Below, one piece after another: positions 1 through 8,981 of a stretch of DNA of 64,000 bases. How positions within the stretch are numbered: position 1 is the first letter of the stretch; each line of letters begins with the position of its first letter. The translations under genes and the position numbers were made by a program. The notes beneath the pieces are model-generated. The model saw only the letters and a list, made by a program, of their open reading frames with translations, did not search any database and was not told where the DNA came from. This DNA comes from Chryseobacterium artocarpi (GTDB taxonomy: Bacteria > Bacteroidota > Bacteroidia > Flavobacteriales > Weeksellaceae): the NCBI RefSeq assembly GCF_001684975.1, contig NZ_MAYH01000023.1:620001-684000 (forward strand). Reading direction: 5' to 3'.

Positions 1-3000
1 AAGTTTTAAAATATCCACTTTCTGTCTCATATTGCCAAGACCGTATCTAAATTTAATCTGATTTTTTTCTCCATTTATCTGTACTGGATCGTTATTTTCA
101 TTATAAGTAATGGTTTGAATCAAATCACCATTATAATTTTGCGTTCCTGCCGTATTTAAAGTCATACCCGTTGGTTGGTAAATTTTATCAGAATTTTCAA
201 ACTTAATATTTCCTATCTGATCATTTTGGGTAATTCTCCCTTTACTATCATAAACATTTCTATCTGAAGATGGCTTAATTCCGGTTATTGGGTTACTCCA
301 GTTGATAAGGCGATTATTATCATCATAATCAAAAGATTCAGTAATATTAAAGTCTCCGCTTGTTGTTCTGGCTCTCAACTCGTTCTTTATAGCATCAAAA
401 GAATAGGACAATTGAAGAATAGAAGGCTTAATAGCTGATGAGTGATTAGTATTAGTTAAGAAACCATTTACATCATAAGAATTCTTAATTTCCGCTTCTC
501 CTAATTTTGTTTTTAATGCCTGACCTTTAACATTAGTTTCTTTAAGCTCCCATAAGACTTTACCAGAGTTTTTATCTTTGGTCTGATAAAGCTCTCCGTT
601 CCATGCGCTGTAAACATTTTCTATAGCAACCTTGGTAGTTATCCCACCCTGCAATTCTTTTTCAAAGGAAACTATCCTTCCTTTATCATCATAGGTGATT
701 CCTTTTTGGGTATAATTTCTTCCATAGCTACTTTCTGAATTTGATAATAATCTTCCCTGAGGATCATATGTAAAATCAGAACTAAACTCCTGTCCCTGTG
801 CAATACCAGATTTTTTAATAAGCAGACCTTTAGCATTATATATAAAAGAAATATTTTTATTGGTTGCTTGTCCTGCGTCTGTTATTGAAAGTTCTTTTTG
901 AGAAATTAACTGTCCTGATTTGTTATAGATATATTCTTTAGTTCCTTTAGGACTTATAATCTTGGTGGGCTGCCCAAACCCATTATACTGATATTTGTAT
1001 AGCCCATTTGAAGGATCATTAAACTCAGATTTCCTTCCCCATTTATCATATTTGGTAGTCACTATATTTTCTCCATATTTAGCCTGAATTTGCTTTCCAA
1101 TGGCATTATAGGAAAACTGTATTGTTCCTCCTTTATCTGTAGTGGCAATGATATTACCTAAAGCATCTGCTGTTTTGGAAGTTGTTCTCTGGTATCCATT
1201 AATATTAAGCTCTTTAACAGTTGTTGTCAAACCTGAGACCATCGTTTCTGTTTGTTTACCATTGAAAGCGGTAGTCGTAACTTTGGCAGGAAATACAGAA
1301 TCATCATAAATAATAGTATTCCATTGGTTTGCGCTCTGTCCTTCGAAATAGGGTTCAGATTCTTTTGTTTTTCTTCCTAATATATCATACTGAATATCTT
1401 TAGATACAAATTTCCCTTGTTCAAAAGCTTTTGTAGAAGTCCGATACTCCTGCCCCAGTTTATTAGTAAATACTTTCGTAATATTTCCATCCGATTCATT
1501 CTGGGTAATAGTAACATTATAATTGGTATCCTTATCATAAGCATAAGTAGTCTTTCCTATTAAATTATTGGCTGAGGTTAAGAGCTTACCCCAATTATCG
1601 TACGTATTTGTAATGATATTCCCCAATGGATCTGTTTGTGTTAATATCTGCCCTAAATCATTATAAGTAAAATTTGTTTCCAGTCCTAAATTATCAGTTT
1701 TCTTTATAACAAATCTACCAGTAGAATCAAATTCTGAGCTTTCAGTTTGTTTAGGTCCATCATTTACATTAATAGCACTATTATTACCTATTTTGATTGT
1801 CTTTTTAATAATATTTCCAAATCCATCATACATAAACTCATTCACTATGCCATTATTTAGATTATGAATATCTGCTCCTGGAATAATTCCAATCATTTTT
1901 ACAAGATTATTTTCGTAAATGTATAATTCCATTGTTTTATGATTATCAGAATATGCATTGTTCTCATTTACTTTAACAGTAACTCTTCCTATATAATAAT
2001 CTTTTCCTTGTCCGGAAGGGTTATTAGCATATGTAAATTGCTGGCTTGATACACCTATATTTCCATTAACAGATGTTTTTGAAATAGAAGGCAAATAATA
2101 CTGACCGTAAGTAATTGTATTTTCAGTAACAACATTAGTCAAAAAGTCTTTATTTCTACTTGTTTTTGGAAGAAGAGATGTAACTATTTTAGCTTTGTCT
2201 GCGTCTGATATGTTTGCCACTGTCTGACCGTTTAAAAGTTTATCTTTTTGATAGGTTATGGTGGAAAGGCTCAATAATTGTAAGTTATTTTCAGAAAGGT
2301 CTTCCGGAAATATTTTGGATTCTTCATTGGTCTTGATTTTCCATTCTTTAACGGGAACACCATCATTAGCAGGATCAATCTCTACTCCAGACCATACTTT
2401 TGTATTTTCAAATCCTTCTGCATACCATGATGAGCGTGCTGTTTTTCTAAATCCTATCATTCCTCTTCCAAGAATATTAGACGTAAGCCCTCTGTATCTG
2501 AAATCCTGTTTCAGTTTCTTATCTGAAGTAGTAGATTGACTAAGCTCTGAAACAACATACATTCCTGTTGATTGATTAATTTCAACATAAGGATAGCTTT
2601 CAGTTTTAACCCCGTCATATAATCCCGGATTCTTGATTTTATCTAATTGCTTGTAGGTAATATCAGTAGTTACCCCTCCTTGTATGATACTCTTAATACG
2701 TCCCTCCATTGAAATATCAAAGAAATTGCATGACTTTGTATATTGCCCTTTACCGTAATCAAGATCAACTTCTCCAATAGATCCCATCACAATTTTTTTT
2801 AACATCGCTCCTGTCCACAGATCAGCAGGAACTCCTATAAAGTCTGATTTACCAACAGCTAATTGCCCAGTATGGTTATTAGCAGTAAAATACGTGATAT
2901 AATCACTATTATATCCATAAATATCATTTACAGTACTGTAATCACCTTCAAAAATTGAAAAAACCTTAAAGGTGAACCTTATTTCTTCTTTATAAGCTGC

Positions 3001-5130
3001 TCCAAAAGTGCTGTCTCCTGCCCAATATCTGTAATAAAATCTTTGAGATTGAAGGTTAACTAAATCTGTTTTTCCATCATTGTTAATATCGTAAGCTACA
3101 AATGTTCGGGGATTGTACACTTTAATGTTTTCATTCAATTCTGTAAGTATCTGACGAGTTTTTGCCTGTCGTTCAAAAGCTATCATTTCTTCTTTAAAGC
3201 CATTTCCTTTTGATGTATAGATATACCACAAGGCAGAAGTAACATCAGCTGTCATCATAAGATCACTAAGTCCATCGCCATTAAAATCACCAACTAAACT
3301 GTCTTCCCATACTCCTTTAATGATTTCATTGTTGGAAGGATTAAAAGGAGATAAACTAGAAATATACTTTCCTGAGGTATTTTTCTGAAAAGTGATCAAA
3401 AATGGTTTTTTATTTGAATCTATTCTTAGAAAATCAAACAAACCATCTCCATTGAAATCTCCAGTTTTATAAATTTCAAATATATCCTGATCTCTTTTAT
3501 CATAATCAAAAGAAAGATGCAAGGGATAAAACCAGTTATTCCCCTGAATAGTTTCATCTAGATCAATTACATAATAACGTTTATGTTCATCACATTTTGT
3601 TGGTCTTTTATTCGGTCCTTCTAAAATTTCACAAGATTTATCATTAAGCATTAATACTAACTCACTTAAGCCATCCCCATTGAAATCTATATTTTTTAGA
3701 TTATTAATAGTCGTAACTGTCCCATCTATTGAAATTCCATAAGTATTGTCATAATCAGAATTTGCTATAACTTTTCTATGGTTTAAAACCAATTGATTAT
3801 TTTCTCCAATACTATAAAATAATAGCTCAAGATCAAATTTGGACGTAGTTGAATTTTTAACTTTTTGATATATGACAAATCCTTGCCTATTATGGATTAA
3901 ATTTTCTTTTTTTAAGTTCACAGCTACTGCTTCTTTTAAACCTAATAAAGTACTCTCTATAAATTGTGGAATATTATTAGAAACATCAAGGGTAAGTGAA
4001 TAGAAGTTTTTATAGAGATATAAGCCTTTTTGTGGTATTTTATCAGATATTACAGAGTGATACCTTAATAAATCAAGATTGCCATCTCCATCAAAATCCC
4101 CTATTACATCAGTATCACTATTAGGCTTTAATGTTGTCCCTGCTTTCCAATCATGCCGATTTGCAGTATATGGATTATATGATTTTTCGTAAATGAAATG
4201 AGCTGGGGTAGTTTCTTCATCATCACTGTTTAAAACGGTTATTTTTTCCAGATACCTATAAAGAGTTTTCTGGTAATCTGTTTTATAGATTAGCTTATAC
4301 TTTTTATGTTGTTTTCCTTTTGTAGTAACAGTAATAGATTCAAGTAATTTAGATTGAGAAAATTCACTCCCTTTTATATAGGCTGTCTCTGACTTAGGTC
4401 TTGCTTGGAAAGTGAACATCATTTTATTAATAGACGGAGTATTTTGAGTTTCATTTCCTCCCCATTCAATATTATTGATAACAGCAACATTATTTTCCAG
4501 TATATAATCATAAGTAATATAGTTACCGTTGGTATCTTTTGATTTTACAATGTAATAATCTAAAGGAGTTCTTGCATTACTATTTCCCGAAGAGATTGCA
4601 CCATACCATACCTGAGAACCATTTTCAAGAGTAACCTCCCAATATTCAGGACCCTGCCATGGCTGCCCTGCAATAGCCCCTACTGACTTAATCTTTATAT
4701 TGGAGTATTTTTCAGTTATATATTCTGCACCATCCTTGCCATATTCTCCCGATTTTAAAATGAGCCTTTGCCCACCGAAGCTGTAGTAATCTGAATAATC
4801 TAATTGTACTCCCTTCATGACTCCATCTTTTTCAAGACTTTTACCCGTTCTTGAAATAGATGCTATTCCGGAAATATTCCATCCATAACCGGCAAGTCCG
4901 TTTCCGGCACCACTTACATAGGTAAGATTAACATCGGGCACCAAATTTTTTATACCGGGTGGAGTTTCAATAGCTAATGTATACTGAAGCTGTCCTGCTG
5001 AGGTAACCTCTATATTTCCTTTGGTATCATGGAATTTTTGTGTTTGTGTATTCTGTGAAAATCCCAGTATCGAAATACAGGATAACAGAAAGCTCGAAAA
5101 TAATTTTATTTTCCTTCTATTAGAATTCAT
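1..5130 (-). CDS. SpvB/FG-GAP/YD-repeat (RHS, Tc-toxin-like) giant protein, 3' end outside window
   Basis: The frame is open from an ATG at 5130 to the window edge, giving 1710 codons without a stop, so the C-terminus is missing. Residues 1-25 are a signal peptide ending in GFSQ. Residues about 35-110 resemble the SpvB/TcaC N-terminal domain (PGIKNLVPDVNLTY, GLAGYGWNISG, ISRTGKSL). FG-GAP/VCBS-type DxDGDG motifs follow near residues 342, 480, 557, 617 and 678 (for example GDFDGDGNLD and GDFNGDGLSD). A TcB-middle-like stretch comes next, and then from about residue 1090 many YD repeats (YDGFGN, YNDLGQ, YDNWGK, YNAIGK). In this family the YD shell encloses a C-terminal toxin or effector, which would lie left of position 1. 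A small T9SS protein is encoded 17 nt upstream and is probably co-transcribed. The family is clear; the cargo is unknown. Confidence 0.9.
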   Translation of the reverse strand, partial: MNSNRRKIKLFSSFLLSCISILGFSQNTQTQKFHDTKGNIEVTSAGQLQYTLAIETPPGIKNLVPDVNLTYVSGAGNGLAGYGWNISGIASISRTGKSLEKDGVMKGVQLDYSDYYSFGGQRLILKSGEYGKDGAEYITEKYSNIKIKSVGAIAGQPWQGPEYWEVTLENGSQVWYGAISSGNSNARTPLDYYIVKSKDTNGNYITYDYILENNVAVINNIEWGGNETQNTPSINKMMFTFQARPKSETAYIKGSEFSQSKLLESITVTTKGKQHKKYKLIYKTDYQKTLYRYLEKITVLNSDDEETTPAHFIYEKSYNPYTANRHDWKAGTTLKPNSDTDVIGDFDGDGNLDLLRYHSVISDKIPQKGLYLYKNFYSLTLDVSNNIPQFIESTLLGLKEAVAVNLKKENLIHNRQGFVIYQKVKNSTTSKFDLELLFYSIGENNQLVLNHRKVIANSDYDNTYGISIDGTVTTINNLKNIDFNGDGLSELVLMLNDKSCEILEGPNKRPTKCDEHKRYYVIDLDETIQGNNWFYPLHLSFDYDKRDQDIFEIYKTGDFNGDGLFDFLRIDSNKKPFLITFQKNTSGKYISSLSPFNPSNNEIIKGVWEDSLVGDFNGDGLSDLMMTADVTSALWYIYTSKGNGFKEEMIAFERQAKTRQILTELNENIKVYNPRTFVAYDINNDGKTDLVNLQSQRFYYRYWAGDSTFGAAYKEEIRFTFKVFSIFEGDYSTVNDIYGYNSDYITYFTANNHTGQLAVGKSDFIGVPADLWTGAMLKKIVMGSIGEVDLDYGKGQYTKSCNFFDISMEGRIKSIIQGGVTTDITYKQLDKIKNPGLYDGVKTESYPYVEINQSTGMYVVSELSQSTTSDKKLKQDFRYRGLTSNILGRGMIGFRKTARSSWYAEGFENTKVWSGVEIDPANDGVPVKEWKIKTNEESKIFPEDLSENNLQLLSLSTITYQKDKLLNGQTVANISDADKAKIVTSLLPKTSRNKDFLTNVVTENTITYGQYYLPSISKTSVNGNIGVSSQQFTYANNPSGQGKDYYIGRVTVKVNENNAYSDNHKTMELYIYENNLVKMIGIIPGADIHNLNNGIVNEFMYDGFGNIIKKTIKIGNNSAINVNDGPKQTESSEFDSTGRFVIKKTDNLGLETNFTYNDLGQILTQTDPLGNIITNTYDNWGKLLTSANNLIGKTTYAYDKDTNYNVTITQNESDGNITKVFTNKLGQEYRTSTKAFEQGKFVSKDIQYDILGRKTKESEPYFEGQSANQWNTIIYDDSVFPAKVTTTAFNGKQTETMVSGLTTTVKELNINGYQRTTSKTADALGNIIATTDKGGTIQFSYNAIGKQIQAKYGENIVTTKYDKWGRKSEFNDPSNGLYKYQYNGFGQPTKIISPKGTKEYIYNKSGQLISQKELSITDAGQATNKNISFIYNAKGLLIKKSGIAQGQEFSSDFTYDPQGRLLSNSESSYGRNYTQKGITYDDKGRIVSFEKELQGGITTKVAIENVYSAWNGELYQTKDKNSGKVLWELKETNVKGQALKTKLGEAEIKNSYDVNGFLTNTNHSSAIKPSILQLSYSFDAIKNELRARTTSGDFNITESFDYDDNNRLINWSNPITGIKPSSDRNVYDSKGRITQNDQIGNIKFENSDKIYQPTGMTLNTAGTQNYNGDLIQTITYNENNDPVQINGEKNQIKFRYGLGNMRQKVDILKL

Positions 5131-5147
5131 TAATTTGTGTTTTAGAA

Positions 5148-5606
5148 TTATCTTTTGGTAATATTTTTACTCAAAGTTCTTCCGTCTTTTAAAGTAAAAC
5201 GAAGCACATACACTCCCCAGCTATATCCCGTCATATTAATCTTCAGCTGATTATTAAGCTCCGGAATGTTCTGTTGTTGAAATTTCCAATGTACTGTACT
5301 GTGCTGATATAATGAAACAGATTCTATGAGCTCATTTACTTCATCTGTCCAATCGATAGTCAGCACATCATTAACAGGCACGGGATACAAACGGATCTGC
5401 TTCCAGAATGCTTTTTCATCCATGACTAATAGAGAGTTAGTGTCAACTGTTTTTACCAAAGATTCAGGTTCTTGTCTTGCACTAGCATTTAAGCCGCGGT
5501 ACCTTTGATTACCTGCTTCATCATATTTAAAATAGACTTCTGTTTGTTGGGCTGATACGCCTAAAGAAGTGCATAAGAATAATGCACCGAAATAGTTTTT
5601 TTTCAT
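5148..5606 (-). CDS. Small secreted protein with T9SS type A sorting domain, partner of the RHS gene
   Basis: A 152-residue protein with a signal peptide (residues 1-19, GVSAQ). A short YD-like motif, YFKYDEAGNQRYRG, sits at residues 26-39. From about residue 70 to the end it looks like a type IX secretion C-terminal domain (RLYPVPVNDVLTIDW, then SWGVYVLRFTLKDGR and a basic tail). The N-terminal half otherwise has no recognisable domain. It ends 17 nt before the start of the giant RHS/Tc-like gene on the same strand. That position and the shared YD motif suggest the two products work together at the cell surface; this is inference. The T9SS call is firm, the role is unknown. Confidence 0.8.
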   Translation of the reverse strand: MKKNYFGALFLCTSLGVSAQQTEVYFKYDEAGNQRYRGLNASARQEPESLVKTVDTNSLLVMDEKAFWKQIRLYPVPVNDVLTIDWTDEVNELIESVSLYQHSTVHWKFQQQNIPELNNQLKINMTGYSWGVYVLRFTLKDGRTLSKNITKR

Positions 5607-6047
5607 TGTTGTTTTGAAATATTGTTTTTTTTGACGTTAATTTAAATATTTATCAACAATTAAAAACACAGTATTTTCACAAAACCTTCAATAAAAACTA
5701 TGCAAAAACATCACGAAACAAACATTAAATCTATCAAAATCAATCAAATAGACAATTAGAAAAAATATTAAAAATGAAAAAACAAAAAATAAAAGGATTA
5801 TAAAATGTTTAAATTTAACACAAAATCATTATACTTTTCACAACAAAAATAAAATTCATTTAATTTTTGCAGTATACGTTAAGCTAATCATTCGTTAAAA
5901 CAATCATTCTTTTCACATTATTTTTGAGATAAAATCTATTTCGAAAGAATTAGAGAAAAAAGATCATAAGAAAATAGGAAAACAAGATATGTATCCGAAA
6001 ACAAAAATAAGTGAATTCAACTGATTTTAACTTGTTCACAAAAAATA
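5607..6047. other. AT-rich intergenic region
   Basis: About 440 nt of very AT-rich sequence between the T9SS protein gene and the glycosidase operon terminator. It must hold the promoter of the T9SS-RHS pair. CAAAAATA near 5845 would read TATTTTTG on the minus strand, a -7-like element, but no well-spaced TTG accompanies it. I see no gene or RNA here. Confidence 0.5.
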
Positions 6048-6075
6048 ATCGGCGGGCTTTTTAGAGCCCGCCGAT
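6048..6075 (-). terminator. Rho-independent terminator of the GH30/Sus operon
   Basis: A perfect 11-bp GC-rich stem (6048-6058 with 6065-6075, arm ATCGGCGGGCT) with a 6-nt loop, 28 nt past the stop of the last glycosidase gene. On the minus strand it is followed by TATTTTTTG. Confidence 0.88.
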
Positions 6076-6102
6076 CCCACTTAAAATAATATTAATATGA
6101 TG

Positions 6103-7545
6103 TTATAAAATTACGGTCTGTATAGAATGTGCCGGAGCATTTAATTTTGCAGCCATCCCTTCAATCCAAAGATTGGTTTCAATATCATTATCAGAATCGT
6201 TCATAATTACGGTTACCAATTGTCCGTTTTCATTCATGAAGGCTGAAGATGTTAAAGCAGCTCTGTTTGAAGAAGAGCCAATTCTTTGGGCATTCGGTTT
6301 AATGAATTTTGAAACATGTCCTATATAATAATACTCATAAGTATAGAACACCTCTCCTGTTGTAGTATCTGCAATGATGGGTGCAAAGCAGAAGTTTCCT
6401 TTGTGATTGGGTCCACCGGTTTCATCCAATAAGATATTCCAGTCTGTCCACATAGCGTTTCCTTTATTGAAATCGTTCAGCATATTTTTACCATAAAGTT
6501 CTCCAAGGCTTACATCGTAGATTCTGTCCATCGCAAACTGTTCTTTACAGCCTTCGGTAAATGCAAGGAATTTATCTGGAAAAGCTCTGTGTGTTTCTGC
6601 AAGGTTATCAAAAAGCTGGGTTTTGTTATTCCATGTTTCATACCAGTGATACCCGATTCCGTGGGCATATTTTGAAGTTTCCGGATCGCTGAGCGTAGTG
6701 GTTGCTCTTTGGTAGATCAAATCTCTGTTGTGATCCCAGATCATTACTTTTTTATCTTTATATCCGTTTTTCCAAAGAGTTGGACCAAGATTATTCTTCA
6801 AAAATTCACCTTCTTCCTCCGCAGTATAAATACAGGATTCCCAAGATTGAGTCGCCATCGGTTCGTTCTGAACTGTTAATCCCCAAACATTGATTCCTCT
6901 TTTTTCGTATTCTTTGATGAATTTAATATAATAATCTGCCCAGGTTTGGTAATATTGATTTTCAAGTCGACCTCCTTTGTAAAGGCTTTTGTTTGATTTC
7001 ATCCAGGCTGGCGGGCTCCATGGCGAGAAATAAAAGGTAAAATTATTTCCAATTGCCTTCTGAGCTTCCTTGATCATCGGGATTTTATACTTTTCATCGT
7101 GAGCAAGGTTGAATGTCTTTAAAGACGTATCATTATCCTGCACATACGTATAAGAATCACTGGAAAAGTCGCAGGAGTTCATATTAGTACGAACTACTGT
7201 ATATCCCAGACCATTTTTCCCAAAATAAGCATCCAGAATTTCTTTTTGCTTGTTCTTTGGCATCTTGTAGAATGTTTCTGCGGATGCATCTGTAATAGCT
7301 CCTCCAATACCTATCAGCTTTTGATATTTAAAATCAGGAGCTACAAAAATACATGCTTCCGTTTCTTTTGGCTGTCCGAACTGTTCAAATTTCACAGAAC
7401 CTTTATCCGTCATTCTTTCATTTACCTTAGAATTGGTAAGGATCACTTTAGCTGTTTTTCCTGCATTTTTTTTCCAATAACTCTGTTGGGCACTGACACT
7501 TACGGCAATTCCCATTACAAAACAACTTACAATTAGTTTTCTCAT
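6103..7545 (-). CDS. Secreted glycoside hydrolase family 30
   Basis: A 480-residue GH30 enzyme that hydrolyses glycosidic bonds by the retaining mechanism. It has a cleavable signal peptide (residues 1-19, VSVSAQ). The (beta/alpha)8 domain shows the family motif SPWSPPAWMKS (174-184), the acid/base Glu228 in VQNEP and the nucleophile Glu331 in FTEGC. A C-terminal beta-sandwich with INGE-like strands ends the protein (VTVIMNDSDNDIETN). It is the last gene of a susC-susD-GH30-GH30 operon, 9 nt after the previous gene. In Bacteroidetes, GH30 enzymes in Sus-type loci often act on beta-1,6-glucan (subfamily 3) or beta-glucosides (subfamily 1). The substrate cannot be fixed from sequence alone. Confidence 0.92.
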   Translation of the reverse strand: MRKLIVSCFVMGIAVSVSAQQSYWKKNAGKTAKVILTNSKVNERMTDKGSVKFEQFGQPKETEACIFVAPDFKYQKLIGIGGAITDASAETFYKMPKNKQKEILDAYFGKNGLGYTVVRTNMNSCDFSSDSYTYVQDNDTSLKTFNLAHDEKYKIPMIKEAQKAIGNNFTFYFSPWSPPAWMKSNKSLYKGGRLENQYYQTWADYYIKFIKEYEKRGINVWGLTVQNEPMATQSWESCIYTAEEEGEFLKNNLGPTLWKNGYKDKKVMIWDHNRDLIYQRATTTLSDPETSKYAHGIGYHWYETWNNKTQLFDNLAETHRAFPDKFLAFTEGCKEQFAMDRIYDVSLGELYGKNMLNDFNKGNAMWTDWNILLDETGGPNHKGNFCFAPIIADTTTGEVFYTYEYYYIGHVSKFIKPNAQRIGSSSNRAALTSSAFMNENGQLVTVIMNDSDNDIETNLWIEGMAAKLNAPAHSIQTVIL

Positions 7546-7554
7546 GATTTTAAT

Positions 7555-8979
7555 TTAAAAAATATATGTGGCTGCTGAACTTCCGGGAATGGTTACAGCA
7601 GCGGTTTTCCCGGCAAATTTAATATTAAAATTTTCAACAGCTTTATGATCATTCTGAACAATTACTACAGTTTTTCCAGATGGTGTTTTAAAAGCTGCTG
7701 TTGATAAATATTTTGTTTGTGTTGATGCAATACGTTGTGACCCTGATGGAATAAACTTAGAAGCGTGTGCTACAATATAATAGGCAACATTTCGGGTGAA
7801 ATCTCCACTATCTGAAATAGTAATGGCTCCTTTACATTCTGTACAACCTCCGTCTGTGTGAGGACCATACTTCAGATCATTGGCAAGATTCCATTCTAAA
7901 GCAGTTTTGCTCCAGTTTCTCATGGAACCGATAATCACATTTTTCATATGCCAGTTCAGATCTTCATTGAAAGTTCCTTTGGACCCCGTCCACTGCTCGG
8001 TAAAATAAAGGTTTTTATCGGGGAAAGCATTATGAACCGTACTTAAAGCGGAAATATCACCTTCATACAAATGAAACGTGGAACCGTCTATATATTGATA
8101 GGCTTCCGGATCTTTCAGAATATCGAGGGCATATTCAGGTTTATTGCAATTATGATCGTATACAACGATTTTGGTTTTAAGATTATTGTTTTTAAAAGCA
8201 GGACCTAAATAGTTCTTGATAAAGTCTCTCTGCTGATCGGACGGCATATACAAACTCGGATTATTTCCAGGGTGTAAAGGTTCATTCTGAGGTGTCACAG
8301 CATCAATAGTGATCCCTTCTTTTTTCATACCCTGAATATATTTTACAAAGTAATCAGCGTAAGTTCTGTAAAATTCAGGTTTCAGGCTTCCTCCTTTTGA
8401 TTTTCCGTTATCTTTCATCCAGACTGGTGGTGACCAGGGAGCTGCAATGATTTTAATGTCAGGATTTATTGCTAAAATATCTTTCAGTATTGCAATGAGT
8501 GCTTTATCTTTTTCTAAACTGAATTTTGAAAGAGAAACATCAGTCTGCCCTTCAGGAAGATCATTATAAGAGAAAACTTCACCGTCAAGATCGGATGCTC
8601 CGATACTCAGTCTCAAGTAGCTGATTGAAATAGAATTTTTATTATTTCCAAAAAGTTCATTCAATAATGCCTTTCTATTGGAAGATGACAGATGATTAAT
8701 TACCTCAACACTTCCTCCCGTCAATGTATAACCAAAACCGTCAATATATTGAAACTTCTGAGTGTCATCAATTTCAATATTCTGAAAGTTATTGGTAGTA
8801 TTTACAAATCTTATGGATACCTGTTGTTGCAACTTTACGCTTTCATCTCCTTTTGTAAGCCAATACTGAACTTCATTTCCTTTATTTTGAGTAACGGATG
8901 TGCAGGATAATGGAAAAAGTACTACACCGCATAGCAGTGCAGTACCTTTAAAGAAACTATATAAGTTGTGAAACTCCAT
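7555..8979 (-). CDS. GH30 glycoside hydrolase, surface or periplasmic lipoprotein
   Basis: A 474-residue GH30 paralogue of the adjacent gene, but with a lipoprotein signal (FPLSC, Cys26) instead of a cleaved Sec peptide. Motifs are APWSPPVWMKD (180-190), the acid/base Glu233 in TPQNEP and the nucleophile Glu328 in LYFTEQW. Sequence similarity to its neighbour is modest outside these motifs, so the two may split the work: a lipid-anchored endo-enzyme at the surface and a soluble enzyme inside. That split is inference. The ATG lies 2 nt after the susD stop, indicating tight translational linkage. Confidence 0.92.
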   Translation of the reverse strand: MEFHNLYSFFKGTALLCGVVLFPLSCTSVTQNKGNEVQYWLTKGDESVKLQQQVSIRFVNTTNNFQNIEIDDTQKFQYIDGFGYTLTGGSVEVINHLSSSNRKALLNELFGNNKNSISISYLRLSIGASDLDGEVFSYNDLPEGQTDVSLSKFSLEKDKALIAILKDILAINPDIKIIAAPWSPPVWMKDNGKSKGGSLKPEFYRTYADYFVKYIQGMKKEGITIDAVTPQNEPLHPGNNPSLYMPSDQQRDFIKNYLGPAFKNNNLKTKIVVYDHNCNKPEYALDILKDPEAYQYIDGSTFHLYEGDISALSTVHNAFPDKNLYFTEQWTGSKGTFNEDLNWHMKNVIIGSMRNWSKTALEWNLANDLKYGPHTDGGCTECKGAITISDSGDFTRNVAYYIVAHASKFIPSGSQRIASTQTKYLSTAAFKTPSGKTVVIVQNDHKAVENFNIKFAGKTAAVTIPGSSAATYIF

Positions 8980-8981
8980 AT

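Noticed and set aside
2258..2539. 93-codon plus-strand ORF
   Set aside because: It lies antisense within the giant RHS-like gene, with no homology-like features and no start signals.
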